Of a stretch of 64,000 nt of DNA, positions 34,342 through 42,316 are shown one piece after another. Each line of letters begins with the position of its first letter. The first letter of the stretch is position 1. Source of the stretch: Caulobacter radicis (GTDB lineage: Bacteria; Pseudomonadota; Alphaproteobacteria; Caulobacterales; Caulobacteraceae). The notes under the pieces were generated by a model that was not told where the DNA came from, made no database searches, and worked only from the letters and a program-made list of their open reading frames with translations. A program made the position numbers and the translations under genes. Location of the stretch: assembly GCF_003094615.1 (NCBI RefSeq), contig NZ_QDKO01000036.1:1-64000 (forward strand), written 5' to 3'.

Positions 34342-37300
34342 TCACCCTCCTGGGCTCGTGATCGGATCGGCCGCCAGCCAGTCCAGCGCGTTGCTCAGCC
34401 AGCGCGTCTGGAGCGGGGCGACCATGTCGGGAAGGCGGTGGACCAGCACCCGCGCCGCGCCCCTGCGCGCGATGAAGCTGGCCGCGCCATTATGGCGGTC
34501 GTGGTCACGGCTGTAGGCGGCGATCACCTCGACGCCCTGTCCATCGACCAGCAGGCCGTTCGAGGGCTGGCCCTCCACCTGATGCAGCACGCTCATGGCC
34601 ATGTCGGTGGGGATTCCGGCGAAGGTCGGATGGGACCGGACATAGTTCCAGTTGCCCATCCACGGCGCCCGCAGGCCGCCGACCTGGCCGGCGTAGGAGA
34701 AGAGACCAAGGCCCGCCAGTTGCTTGGCCACGCCTTCGGCCAGGCCATCTTCCTGCACCATGGCCAGCAGAGGCATCCCGGCGGAAACGGCCGCCAAAAC
34801 CTCGGGCGGAAGCTCGCCGAGCACCAGCTCGACCTTCTCGCCCTTCTTCGGCTGGGCCTCGAGACCGGTCTGCTCGCCGACCTGGCGGCGGACGATCTCG
34901 TCGACCTTCAGGCCCGAGGCGACGATCCCGTCGTAGCGAACGCCGGCTTTGAAGTCCTCGACCGTGATGCCCGGCTGCTTCTCAAGCCGGGTGCGCAGGC
35001 TTTTCGCAACGCCCGAGACAGCCAGCTTCAGCTTACGGCGCGCATCGCCATGCGGCGCGGCGACCCAGACCTCACGGTCGGACACGACCTGGTCGGAGCC
35101 CGACAAGGCGACACGGATCACATGCCGCCCTTCCCGCTCGAAGACCGGCGTACGGACGCTCTCGGCGACCAGCCAGGACATGCGATCGGCCTCGTGCGGC
35201 GGCGCCGGCCAGCGGCCCGCCGCCCGCGCCACGCCGTCCGGCCCGACGATGCTGAGCGCAAGTTCGCCGGCGATCGGCTTGCCGGTGTCGTTGAACAGCC
35301 AGAGATCCAGCTCAGCCGCCTCGCCAGGCGCGTAGGCCAGCTTGCGGGGCTTGGCCACGGCCAGGGCGGGCCGCAGGCTCTGGCTCATCAGGGTCGGATC
35401 GGCCTTGAAGCCGCGCAGCGCGTCGACGATGCCGGAATGGTTCTCGATCGCCGTGCTTTCCCAGCCCGAGATGGCGGCGACGTCGACCGTCTCGCCCAGG
35501 CGGATGTTCTCCAGGTAGTTGCGCCAGGCCTCGTAGGCCTTGCGCCCCACCGACAGGAACAGCGCCTCGGTGGTCGGGAACGCTTTGCGGAAGCCCCAGC
35601 GATCCAGATAGGCGTTCGTGCGCTCGACGATGACCTTGTGGTCTTCCAGGTCGTAGCTCTTGCCGCCCTTGGCCAGGATCTCGGCGACCATGGCCACGTG
35701 GTTGTCGGCGACGGCGCAGCCCTGCATCTCGCCGAACTCGACGATGAAGGGCTTGCCCTTCTGCATGTGGATGTAGTCGTCCTTGGACGCGTAGAACCTG
35801 TCGTACCACTGGTCGCCGGCGCCCTGGTGCTCCACCCACCAACCGCCCCATTCCTCGGCGTCCGAACGGAAGTAGTGATCGTTGTACGGCAGGTACATCG
35901 CCTGGGCCGCGCCGCGCTTGACGAAGCCGTCGTTGAGGATGACCGCCCGGCTGGGGTCCAGGTCGTGCATGGCCTTCAGCACGAACTGCACGTCGGGGTT
36001 GGCCAGGTTCGCACCGATCTCGTTCTGCAGCGTGTAGTGGGCCAGCGACGGATGCGAGCGGAAGGCCCGCACCATGGCCTGGCACTTCTCGACCATGAAC
36101 CGGCGGCTGAAGGCGTCGGCGGGATTGAGGCTCTCGCCGGGCTTGAGGTCGCGGCCGATGGCGTGGCGCCCGCCGCCGGGCTCCATCACCCGCAGCAGGC
36201 CCATCTCGTCCATGGCCTGGAAGACCTCGGGCTTGCCGACGTTGCGGTGGAAGTGCAGCGCGTTGAGGCCCAGCGTGTGGGCGGCGGTGACTTCGCGGCG
36301 GGCCAGCTCCCTGGTCGGCCACAGGCCGTTGAAGCCCCAGTAGCCCCAGGAGATCGCCGAATAGAGCCGGATCCGGCGACCGTTGAGCCTCAGCAGAGCG
36401 TTCGTCCCTACGCCCTCGACGCCGAACCAGCGGAAGCCGAAGCGCACCTCTCGCGTATCGACCTCGCGCCGGGCCTCCGCCCACGACAGGCGCAGGCGAT
36501 GCAGGCGCGGCGCATCGAGGTCCCAGAGATCGGCCTTGGGCGCGGTCACCGAGAACCGGGCTCGCAGGCGGCGACCACCTTCGAGGGCCTCCAGCTCTTC
36601 CAGCCTGATATCGGCGGCGACCGGCGCGCCCTTGTCGTCGACCAGCGTGGCGGACGCCTTGGCGCGCAGCGTCTGCGGATCGGCGACCGGCTTTTCCAGC
36701 ACCACGTCCATGAAGGCCGTGACCGTGCGCGGCTGTGGCGTGTTCAGCACCCAGGCGTCGTCGATGCGGGCGGCCAGCGGATGGACGCTCAGCGTCATGC
36801 CGCGGTCGAGGCCGCCGAAGCCGTGCGAGGCGAACAGCTTCACCTTGCCCCAGACCATGGTGGTGCTGTCGCGCCAGTCGAACCGGCCGCCGGGATTGGT
36901 GATGCGGATGGAAAGGCGGTTGGCCTGGCCCGGCTTCATCGCCGCCGTCAGGTCGCAGGCGAACGGCAGCTCCGACATGATCGAATAGCCGATCAGGTGC
37001 TCGTTCAGGAACACCTCGGCTCGCAGCCGCGCGCCGCGCAGGTTCAGAAGCACCCGCTTGCCCTTGGCCGACGCGGGAATGTCGATCGACCGCGACCACC
37101 AGGAGACGCCCTTGTAGGCGCCGTAGCGCGGCACGTCGTCGTCCTCGGCGTAGCGGTACTCGTCCGCGCCGTAGGGGCGCGAGGCGAACCTGCCCCAGAA
37201 GTGCTCCTCGACCGTGGTCGGCAGGCTGACGGTTATGGCCTCGGAAGAGCCAAGCGCGCCCCAGCCGCCGGTCGGCGGATTGACGGGCAGCGCCTTCAGG

Positions 37301-37479
37301 TCGACGGCGCTGGGCAGATGCAGCGTATCGTCCTTCCAGGGCGCCGCCTGGTCGATCCAGAGGCTCCAGCCTTCGTCGGGCACGGCCAGCAGGTCAGCGG
37401 CCGACGCGGGCGCGCTCATGCCGGTCGCGGCAAAGCCGGCGCCGCCGGCGGCCAGGAAGGAACGGCGATCCAGCTTCAC
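34342..37479 (-). CDS. Tat-exported GH2-family glycosidase, 1,045 aa
   Basis: A large exported enzyme with a twin-arginine signal (LDRRSFLAAGGAGFAATGM). The GH2 sugar-binding domain spans about residues 90-230 (AEVFLNEHLIGYS), an Ig-like domain about 240-360, and the TIM barrel about 365-660. The acid/base is Glu487 in LQNEIGAN and the candidate nucleophile is Glu581 in FIVEFGEMQG. The last 350 residues are an added region with Ig-like strands (KPRKLAYAPGEAAELDLWL) and a glutamine-amidotransferase-like/ThuA-like end. The exact specificity (galactosidase, galacturonidase or another) is not clear. Its ATG overlaps the GH3 stop by 4 bp, so both are translated together. Confidence 0.78.
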   Translation of the reverse strand: MKLDRRSFLAAGGAGFAATGMSAPASAADLLAVPDEGWSLWIDQAAPWKDDTLHLPSAVDLKALPVNPPTGGWGALGSSEAITVSLPTTVEEHFWGRFASRPYGADEYRYAEDDDVPRYGAYKGVSWWSRSIDIPASAKGKRVLLNLRGARLRAEVFLNEHLIGYSIMSELPFACDLTAAMKPGQANRLSIRITNPGGRFDWRDSTTMVWGKVKLFASHGFGGLDRGMTLSVHPLAARIDDAWVLNTPQPRTVTAFMDVVLEKPVADPQTLRAKASATLVDDKGAPVAADIRLEELEALEGGRRLRARFSVTAPKADLWDLDAPRLHRLRLSWAEARREVDTREVRFGFRWFGVEGVGTNALLRLNGRRIRLYSAISWGYWGFNGLWPTRELARREVTAAHTLGLNALHFHRNVGKPEVFQAMDEMGLLRVMEPGGGRHAIGRDLKPGESLNPADAFSRRFMVEKCQAMVRAFRSHPSLAHYTLQNEIGANLANPDVQFVLKAMHDLDPSRAVILNDGFVKRGAAQAMYLPYNDHYFRSDAEEWGGWWVEHQGAGDQWYDRFYASKDDYIHMQKGKPFIVEFGEMQGCAVADNHVAMVAEILAKGGKSYDLEDHKVIVERTNAYLDRWGFRKAFPTTEALFLSVGRKAYEAWRNYLENIRLGETVDVAAISGWESTAIENHSGIVDALRGFKADPTLMSQSLRPALAVAKPRKLAYAPGEAAELDLWLFNDTGKPIAGELALSIVGPDGVARAAGRWPAPPHEADRMSWLVAESVRTPVFEREGRHVIRVALSGSDQVVSDREVWVAAPHGDARRKLKLAVSGVAKSLRTRLEKQPGITVEDFKAGVRYDGIVASGLKVDEIVRRQVGEQTGLEAQPKKGEKVELVLGELPPEVLAAVSAGMPLLAMVQEDGLAEGVAKQLAGLGLFSYAGQVGGLRAPWMGNWNYVRSHPTFAGIPTDMAMSVLHQVEGQPSNGLLVDGQGVEVIAAYSRDHDRHNGAASFIARRGAARVLVHRLPDMVAPLQTRWLSNALDWLAADPITSPGG

Positions 37480-40127
37480 GGCAGCACCTTCCGGCCCGAA
37501 ACGGCGAAGCGGGCGGAAACGCCGGCGGGCTTGGCCAGACCCGGACGTGACACCGGCTGGCCGCCGCCGATCCAGAGCTCGACCGGCCCCGCCTCGACGG
37601 CGCGCACGCCGGCGGCGTCGACGACGCTGAGCGCCGACGGATCGAGCTCGAAGGTCAGGGTCCTGGTCTCGCCGGCCTTGAGGGCCACGCGCTGGAAACC
37701 TTTCAGCGAACGGATCGGCGCGCCGGCCCCGCCGCGCGAGACATAGAGCTGGGCGACCTCGTCGCCCTCGCGGGCGCCGGTGTTGGAGACGTCGATGCTG
37801 ACCTTCACGGCTTCGCCAGCCTTAACCGACTTGGCCAGCTTCGGCTGGCCGTACCTGAAGCTGGTGAAGCTCAGACCATGGCCGAACGGATAGAGCGCCT
37901 CGCCGCCGAAGTAGCGATAGGTGCGCCCGGCCATGCCGTAGTCCTTGAACGGCGGCAGTTGGTCGGCCGAGCGGTAGAAGGTCAGCGGCAGACGGCCCGA
38001 GGGGCTGTAGTCGCCGGCGATCAGGCCGGCCACGGCATGGCCGCCCTCCCCGCCCGGATACCAGGCCTCGACGATGGCCGGCAGCTTCTCGTCGGCCCAG
38101 TTCACGGCCATGGCCGAACCGTTCATCAGCACCAGCACCACGGGCTTGCCGGTGGCGTGCAGGCCCTCCAGCAGGCTCTGCTGCGGCGCGGGCAGGTCGA
38201 TGCGGGTGCGGTCGCCGCCCGCGAAGCCCGGAGCGCGGACCGACATCTCCTCGCCTTCCAGCTTGGCGGTCAGGCCGCCGACGAACACCACCAGATCCGC
38301 GTCCTTGGCCGCGGCCATCGCGGCATCGGCGCCCTGGCTGGGCTTGCTCCAGGTCAGACGCTGGTCGCCCCGGTCGCCGTCCTGCCAGGCCTCGACCGTG
38401 ATGGCGTGCGCCTGGCCGGCGGTCAGGGCCACAGCGCCCTCGGGCGTCGCGTCGGCCGGACGCTTCCAGGCGTCGACCACGACCTTGCCGTCGACGATCA
38501 CCCGATAGCCGCCCTCGCCGCGCAGCGTGAAGCGATGGACGCCGGTCTCGGTCGGTTTGACGAAGCCCGTCCAGCGCGTCGAGGCCTGCCGCTTCTCGCG
38601 ATTGGGCCGCCCCCAACTCACTTGGACGTTGGCGACGCTCTCGGCCTTGGCTTCGCCGGCCAGGTCAAGGCCCTGGAAAGTCTTGAGCTTGACGCCCTTC
38701 ACGGTGCAGGCGGCGTCGGCGCAGAGGACGTCACCCGGCAGGGTGTTCATCGGCGCGCCGACCAGGCCCGTCCCCTCGACATAGCTCACCTGGGCGTCCG
38801 GGTAGCGCGCGCGGATCCCGGCCAGCACGGTCACCGGCTTGGACGGCGTGCCGTTGTAATTGCCGACCAGGGCGTCGAGGCTGTCGGCGTTCGGGCCGAT
38901 CACCGCGATGCGCCTGGGCGCGGCCTTCAGCGGCAGCAGGCCGTCGTTCTTCAGCAGCACCATCGAGGCCTGCGCCGTCTTCAGCGACAGGGCCCGGTTG
39001 GCGGGCGTATCGTTATCGGCCGGCGTGATCCTCGAATAGGCGACATTGGCGGGCGGATCGAAGAGGCCCAGCTTAATGCGGGCCACGAAAAGGCGACGGA
39101 CGGCCTGGTCGAGCTCGGCCTCGGTCATCAGGCCGCTCTTCACCGCGTCGACGATCGGGCCGATCTCCGAGCTCTTGTTGGCTCCAAACTCGGCGCAGAT
39201 CAGGTCGGTGCCGGCCTTCAGGCTGACGGCGACGCCCTCGGCCGGAGTCTTGGCGTAGTTGTGCGAGGTCGGCAGGAAGACGTCGGCGATCGCCGCGCAG
39301 TCCGAGACCACGTGCCCCTTGAAGCCCCACTTGCCGCGCAGGGTGTCCTTCAGCAGGAAGTCGCTGGCGCAGGCCGGCACGCCGTCGACGGCGTTATAGG
39401 CGCACATCACGGCTTCGACCTTGCCGCGCTTCACCAATGCCTCGAAGGCCGGCAGGTAAGTGTCCGCCAGATCATGTTTCGACGGATGGATGTCGTCGTG
39501 GTGGCGATCGGCCTCCGGACCGCTGTGCACGGCGAAGTGCTTGGCGGTGGCGGCGGTCTTGTAGTGCTTGGGATCTTCGCCCTGCAGGCCATGAACGAAG
39601 GCCACGCCGAACTCGGCGGTCAGGTGCGGGTCCTCGCCCCAGGTCTCCTGGCCTCGGCCCCAGCGCGGATCGCGGAAGATGTTGATGTTGGGCGACCACA
39701 CGGTCAGGCCGCGATACTGGCCGGAGCTTCCGTCAGCGCCCCGCTTCTCGACATACTTGGCGCGGAACTCGGTGGCGATGGTGTCGGCGACGTCCTGGAT
39801 CAGCGGGACATCCCAGGTGGCCGCCATGCCGATGGCCTGCGGAAATACGGTGGCCTCGCCGGCGCGGGCCACGCCGTGCAGCCCCTCGCTCCACCAGTTG
39901 AAGGCGGGCACGCCAAGGCGCGGCACGCCTGGCGCAGCGTGCTTCAGCTGGCCGGCCTTCTCCTCCAGGGTCATGCGCGAGACGAGATCGGCGGCGCGGG
40001 CCTCGGGCGAAAGGCCGACGTCATGGAAGGCGTCGGCGCGCGCCATCGCGACGGCCGGCGCGGTCGCCATGGAAAGCGCCAGAAGGGAGACCACGACGAA
40101 GCGACGGCTACGGACGGATACGCTCAT
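37476..40127 (-). CDS. Secreted GH3 beta-xylosidase/glucosidase with PA14 insert
   Basis: An 883-aa exported family GH3 enzyme. The N-terminal signal is SLLALSMATAPAVAMARA. Blocks are WWSEGLHGVARAG, TVWSPNINIFRDPRWGRGQE and the nucleophile Asp276 in HVVSDCAAI. The second domain starts about residue 390 (ASMVLLKNDGLLPL) and is interrupted by a PA14-like insert (about 490-590, with RFTLRGEGGYRVIVDG). An FnIII-like end follows (about 770-880). The WWSEGLHGVAR pattern is that of plant-type beta-xylosidases/arabinosidases. The ATG at 40127 shares one base with the HU-like stop (TGATG), and the gene overlaps the downstream GH2 by 4 bp, forming a tight three-gene operon. Confidence 0.9.
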   Translation of the reverse strand: MSVSVRSRRFVVVSLLALSMATAPAVAMARADAFHDVGLSPEARAADLVSRMTLEEKAGQLKHAAPGVPRLGVPAFNWWSEGLHGVARAGEATVFPQAIGMAATWDVPLIQDVADTIATEFRAKYVEKRGADGSSGQYRGLTVWSPNINIFRDPRWGRGQETWGEDPHLTAEFGVAFVHGLQGEDPKHYKTAATAKHFAVHSGPEADRHHDDIHPSKHDLADTYLPAFEALVKRGKVEAVMCAYNAVDGVPACASDFLLKDTLRGKWGFKGHVVSDCAAIADVFLPTSHNYAKTPAEGVAVSLKAGTDLICAEFGANKSSEIGPIVDAVKSGLMTEAELDQAVRRLFVARIKLGLFDPPANVAYSRITPADNDTPANRALSLKTAQASMVLLKNDGLLPLKAAPRRIAVIGPNADSLDALVGNYNGTPSKPVTVLAGIRARYPDAQVSYVEGTGLVGAPMNTLPGDVLCADAACTVKGVKLKTFQGLDLAGEAKAESVANVQVSWGRPNREKRQASTRWTGFVKPTETGVHRFTLRGEGGYRVIVDGKVVVDAWKRPADATPEGAVALTAGQAHAITVEAWQDGDRGDQRLTWSKPSQGADAAMAAAKDADLVVFVGGLTAKLEGEEMSVRAPGFAGGDRTRIDLPAPQQSLLEGLHATGKPVVLVLMNGSAMAVNWADEKLPAIVEAWYPGGEGGHAVAGLIAGDYSPSGRLPLTFYRSADQLPPFKDYGMAGRTYRYFGGEALYPFGHGLSFTSFRYGQPKLAKSVKAGEAVKVSIDVSNTGAREGDEVAQLYVSRGGAGAPIRSLKGFQRVALKAGETRTLTFELDPSALSVVDAAGVRAVEAGPVELWIGGGQPVSRPGLAKPAGVSARFAVSGRKVLP

Positions 40128-40471
40128 CAAACATCGCCTCGGGAAGAATTCAGGTCGCGCAGCAGCTTGCGGTCGGGCCGGTAGACGACGGCGCGCTCGC
40201 CGCCGAGGTCGGCGCGGACGCCGTTCATCGGATTGACGAGGCCGTAGCGGCGCTTGTCACGGATTTCGAAACGCCCGACGCCCGGCAGGTCGACGACCTT
40301 TCCTTCGAGCAGGGCTTCACGGATCTGGCGGCAGAGAGAGCGGGTCAGCATGTCGCCGACGTCGGTTTGAAAGGCCCGGGCGATGTCGAAGACGGGCTCT
40401 TCGGCGGGCCGCTCGTCGCCTGAGGACAGGCCATGCGGCGCAGCGCCCGAGTCGCGCGCAGAGCTGTTCAT
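40127..40471 (-). CDS. HU/IHF-like DNA-binding protein heading a glycosidase operon
   Basis: A 114-aa protein. About 40 residues are low-complexity, then an HU-type fold (residues 38-112) follows: helices FDIARAFQTDVGDMLTRSLC and REALLEGKVVDLPGVGRFEI, then an arm RRYGLVNPMNGVRADLGGER where the intercalating-Pro region reads NPMNG as in HU (NPATG). The C-terminal helix is YRPDRKLLRDLNSS. It is clearly diverged from the true HU at 14779. The start at 40471 has GGGGAGG upstream. Its stop is fused to the GH3 start (TGATG), so it is co-translated with secreted enzymes. A DNA-binding role is inferred from the family; local regulation of the operon is a hypothesis. Confidence 0.75.
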   Translation of the reverse strand: MNSSARDSGAAPHGLSSGDERPAEEPVFDIARAFQTDVGDMLTRSLCRQIREALLEGKVVDLPGVGRFEIRDKRRYGLVNPMNGVRADLGGERAVVYRPDRKLLRDLNSSRGDV

Positions 40472-40770
40472 CGAACCGCCTCCCCTTCCCATGTTGCGGC
40501 CTTGGCGACCGTCTCGCCCGGTTAGCCACCGGTGTCATGATTGAAATAAGCATGTCGCAATCGACACGAAAAGAGAAAAAGGTACCGGTAACTTAAATAA
40601 ATTCGGAGATTTTCTCCGCTTTTCTTCCCGACATTGAACGACGCCTGGCGGGCGCCGATCCGCACAAGAAAACGACCGATGATCCATAATTTTTCGTCGT
40701 CCATTGATCGGGCGGACTTTCGCCAGCATCGTCGCGCCAACCGGCGAGACCGGATGTTTGGGGAGACCTC

Positions 40771-41373
40771 GTGTCGACGGCGGAGCGGCCAGAAGCTCGC
40801 AACGACGAGCTGTGGAAAGACCGATCGGCTTATCGGCGCGCCTACGCCCAGGACTGGGGCGACCTGTGCGCCTTCCTGCGCGCGCGGTTCGGGCCGGGCC
40901 CGCCCGATCCCGAGGACGTCGCTCAACAGGCCTTCCTCAAGCTCGGGGAACGGCCGTCGGACCGTTCGCTGGAGAGCCCGCGCGCCTTCGTCTTCCGCGT
41001 CGCCATCAACCTGACGCTCGACGGCCGTCGGCGTCGCCAGCGCACCGCCCGCCTGCTGGACGCTTCCGCACCGGCGCTGGAACCGGACGATGCGCCCGAC
41101 ATCGAGCGAGCGCTCATCGCGCGCGACGACCTGAAGCTGCTGGAAAAGGTGGTGGCGGGCCTGCCGGACCGGCATCGCCGCTATCTCGCGGCCAACCGGA
41201 TCGAGGGTCTCAGCTTCGCCGAGATCGGCCGCCGCGAGGGCGTCTCCGAAGCCCTGGTCCGTAAGACCATCGACGAAACCACCGCCGTCTGCCAGCGCGC
41301 CCTGGCGCGCGGCGTTATCGACTACAAAGCCGACTACAGGGGCCTGTCGCGTGAACGCAACCGTCGATCCTGA
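40771..41373 (+). CDS. FecI-type ECF sigma factor
   Basis: A 200-aa ECF sigma factor with a GTG start and GGGAG upstream. Sigma region 2 spans about residues 25-95 (DLCAFLRARFGPGPPDPEDV, then AFVFRVAINLTLDGRRRRQR). Region 4 spans about 125-185 (LEKVVAGLPDRHRRYLAANR, then FAEIGRREGVSEALVRKTI). It is followed, overlapping by 23 bp, by a FecR-like anti-sigma gene and a receptor with an STN domain, so it is the sigma of a cell-surface signalling system. The 299-bp divergent gap to the HU-like gene (40472-40770) is AT-rich around 40555-40610 and must hold promoters in both directions, but I cannot define a -35/-10. Confidence 0.88.
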   Translation: MSTAERPEARNDELWKDRSAYRRAYAQDWGDLCAFLRARFGPGPPDPEDVAQQAFLKLGERPSDRSLESPRAFVFRVAINLTLDGRRRRQRTARLLDASAPALEPDDAPDIERALIARDDLKLLEKVVAGLPDRHRRYLAANRIEGLSFAEIGRREGVSEALVRKTIDETTAVCQRALARGVIDYKADYRGLSRERNRRS

Positions 41374-42316
41374 CTCGCCGATCGGGCGGGAAGCCCGGGC
41401 CTGGGCCCTGGCGGTGTCGGGCGAGCCGTTCCCGCCGGAGCGCTCGGCCGACCTGCGCCGCTGGCTCGACGCCGATCCGGCGCATGCGCGCGCCTATGAA
41501 GAAGCCGAGACCGTGCTGCTGGCGCTGAGCGAACTGCAATCGCTGGCGCATCCTCCCGTCGACGCGCCGCGCCGCGCCTTCCTCACGCGCCCCGCCGCCT
41601 GGGCTGGCGGGCTGACAGCGCTGGCCGCGTGCCTGGCCATCGCGGTCTTCGCCGCAACGCCGCCCGCCCCGCTGGAGACCGGCGCCCAGGCCCGGCAGGT
41701 CGCCCTGAAAGACGGCAGCTCGGCGACCCTGGCGCCGGGCAGCAGGCTGGCCCAGGCGTCGCGCTGGAACGACCGCAGATACGTGCTTGAACGCGGCGAG
41801 GCCTTCTTCGCGGTGCGCAAGGCCGACGGTCGTCGCTTCCAGGTCGAGATCGGGCAGACGGAAGTCGAGGTGCTGGGTACGCGCTTCGATGCTCGCACCA
41901 GCGCCAGCGGCCAGGTCCGCGTGGCGGTCGAGGAAGGCCGGGTCGCCGTCTATCAGGGCGAGGCGCGCAAGGAGGTCGCCAGACTGGGGGCCGGCGACTA
42001 CGTGCTTGTCGAGAACGGCCGCGCCCAAGGGGGGCGCCTGCCCGCCCCGACCGAAGCCGCCGCCTGGCGCGCCGGACGCCTGGCCTATGCCGACGCCCCT
42101 TTGGGCGACGTGGTCGCCGACCTGGTCGCCCGGGGTCATGCCGGACTACAGGTCACGCCCCGCGCCGCCGCCCTTCGGATCACCGCCAGCTTCCAGCTCG
42201 ACCAGGCCGACCGGTTCATCGCCAGCCTGCCCGAGATCCTGCCGGTCAACGTTCGCACCTCCGGCGGCCAGCGGACGATCGACGTCCGGCCCGGACCCAC
42301 CTCCTCGCCGCCGTGA
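41351..42316 (+). CDS. FecR-type anti-sigma/transducer
   Basis: A 321-aa inner-membrane protein from a GTG that overlaps the sigma gene by 23 bp. The N-terminal cytoplasmic region carries the DUF4880-type segment (REARAWALAVSGEPFPPERS, RRWLDADPAHARAYEE) that binds the sigma factor. One membrane helix lies at about residues 84-102 (GGLTALAACLAIAVFAAT). The periplasmic FecR domain spans about 115-215 (QVALKDGSSATLAPGSRLAQ, VEVLGTRFDAR). The C-terminal part resembles an STN-interacting region. It relays receptor occupancy to the ECF sigma. It is coupled to the receptor by TGATG. Confidence 0.88.
   Translation: MNATVDPDSPIGREARAWALAVSGEPFPPERSADLRRWLDADPAHARAYEEAETVLLALSELQSLAHPPVDAPRRAFLTRPAAWAGGLTALAACLAIAVFAATPPAPLETGAQARQVALKDGSSATLAPGSRLAQASRWNDRRYVLERGEAFFAVRKADGRRFQVEIGQTEVEVLGTRFDARTSASGQVRVAVEEGRVAVYQGEARKEVARLGAGDYVLVENGRAQGGRLPAPTEAAAWRAGRLAYADAPLGDVVADLVARGHAGLQVTPRAAALRITASFQLDQADRFIASLPEILPVNVRTSGGQRTIDVRPGPTSSPP

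Noticed and set aside
34309-37746. A 1,145-codon open frame antisense to the GH2 enzyme
   Set aside because: Same reason: a GC-driven shadow with no recognisable domain, opposite a clear GH2 glycosidase.
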